A program made the translations under genes and the position numbers. Below the pieces are notes generated by a model, which was given only the letters and a program-made list of their open reading frames with translations, was not told the origin of the DNA and did not search any database. Positions 5,345 through 5,631 of a stretch of 5,631 bases of DNA are shown here, piece after piece. Within the stretch, counting starts at the first letter, position 1; every line of letters starts with the position of its first letter. This stretch comes from Anaerolineae bacterium (GTDB lineage Bacteria; Chloroflexota; Anaerolineae; JACIWR01), in NCBI GenBank assembly GCA_021162125.1, contig JAGGZG010000021.1, positions 1 to 5,631 on the forward strand. Reading direction: 5' to 3'.

Positions 5345-5631
5345 GCGCTGGCTGGTGTTCGCGCGAGAGGATCTGCGCATGGCCGATTTGTTGGTGCTGA
5401 TTCCCCCTGACCTGATGGGTGAATTGAATGATGCACTTCGCTTGTTGGACCGGTTCTACATTCCCACACGCTACCCGGATGCGCTGCCCGGCACGCTGCC
5501 CGAAGGGTTACTACTCAGGCCAGCGGTTGAAACCGCGCCTGAGGAGCTAAAGCTGGCTGTCCACCTGCGTGGACAGGCGCGCCCACGCAGGTGGACGCTC
5601 GGCTGCAAGCCCTCTAGAGGCGATTTCAATC
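5328..5631 (+). pseudogene. HEPN (HepT-like) partner, internally deleted and running into a repeat
   Basis: The frame opens with ATG 5328 behind AGGCAGG and overlaps the MNT gene by 17 nt. Residues 1-21 (AVERWLVFAREDLRMADL) match the first helix of HEPN proteins. Residues about 22-60 match the family's C-terminal end: L-V-L-I-P-P-D-L, then F-Y-I-P-T-R-Y-P-D-A-L-P-G and L-P-E-G. The middle is missing: the F-H-A-Q-Q-A-x-E-K-x-x-K-A helix and the R-[TIS]-H-D-L catalytic segment. HEPN proteins usually have about 125-135 residues, so some 50-60 appear lost, with the join near 5385-5400. From 5514 the frame reads through a multi-hairpin repeat and has no stop before the window ends, so only 5328-5513 is HEPN-derived. 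Without RX4-6H it should have no ribonuclease activity. The reading frame is preserved across the join, so a short product could still be made. An assembly error at the join is possible. Confidence 0.75.
5514..5620. repeat. Multi-hairpin interspersed repeat
   Basis: Four inverted repeats follow one another. First, CTCAGGC (5514-5520) plus GCGGTT (5523-5528) pairs with AACCGC (5531-5536) plus GCCTGAG (5537-5543), a 13-bp stem broken by a 2-nt bulge. Second, the 14-bp perfect pair GTCCACCTGCGTGG (5559-5572) and CCACGCAGGTGGAC (5583-5596) has a 10-nt loop; its left arm also contains an alternative 8-bp hairpin CTGTCCAC/GTGGACAG (5557-5576). Third, GGCT/AGCC (5601-5611). Fourth, the palindrome CCTCTAGAGG (5611-5620). 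Such density is not expected of coding sequence and suggests a mobile or amplified intergenic repeat. The element continues to, or past, the window edge. Confidence 0.65.

Noticed and set aside
5619..5631. Terminal GGCGATTTCAATC, reminiscent of a CRISPR repeat end (GATTGAAAC on the other strand)
   Set aside because: The match is short and imperfect (GATTGAAAT), no spacer-repeat periodicity is visible and the window ends here. It fits better as part of the multi-hairpin repeat.

Overview
The window looks like a chromosomal stretch of a GC-rich member of the Chloroflexota, most likely Anaerolineae-like. This is an inference from gene content: a secreted protein with twin 'YxPETGH...GYPIT...QYFQR...MEWHPENP' repeats, a DUF2089/SHOCT-like/DUF4097 operon, an MNT-HEPN pair, and GC-rich hairpin repeats between genes. 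No rRNA, tRNA or marker gene is present, so the assignment is tentative.

Layout. Positions 1-218 are non-coding and hold a three-stem palindromic element (7-80), a short direct repeat and a small hairpin. Positions 219-1184 (minus) encode a secreted protein with two 69-residue repeats and an Ig-like C-terminal domain. An AT-rich divergent intergenic region (1185-1442) carries one promoter for each side; the rightward one is close to the sigma-70 consensus. It drives a three-gene operon: a DUF2089 zinc-ribbon/HTH regulator (1443-1817), a small SHOCT-like protein (1848-2219) and a DUF4097 beta-repeat protein with a long charged helix (2251-3387). A possible intrinsic terminator follows. Next come a 12-TM MFS exporter (3574-4830), then a minimal nucleotidyltransferase (4973-5344) overlapping a damaged HEPN partner (from 5328). 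The HEPN frame runs into a multi-hairpin repeat (5514-5620) at the window edge.

How the genes may work together. The three operon proteins all carry one copy of the same roughly 30-residue helical motif (ILxxLaeGkIsaEEAxxLLxxL): at the C-terminus of the first, the N-terminus of the second and the C-terminus of the third. Together with the DUF4097 domain this recalls the YvlB/LiaX envelope-stress proteins of Firmicutes. A cytoplasmic sensing or regulatory complex joined by these motifs is a reasonable hypothesis, not a demonstrated function. The MFS exporter appears to be a separate unit.

The right end shows gene decay. The nucleotidyltransferase keeps all its catalytic residues. Its HEPN partner lacks the central region where the RX4-6H ribonuclease motif should lie, and its 3' end passes directly into the hairpin repeat.
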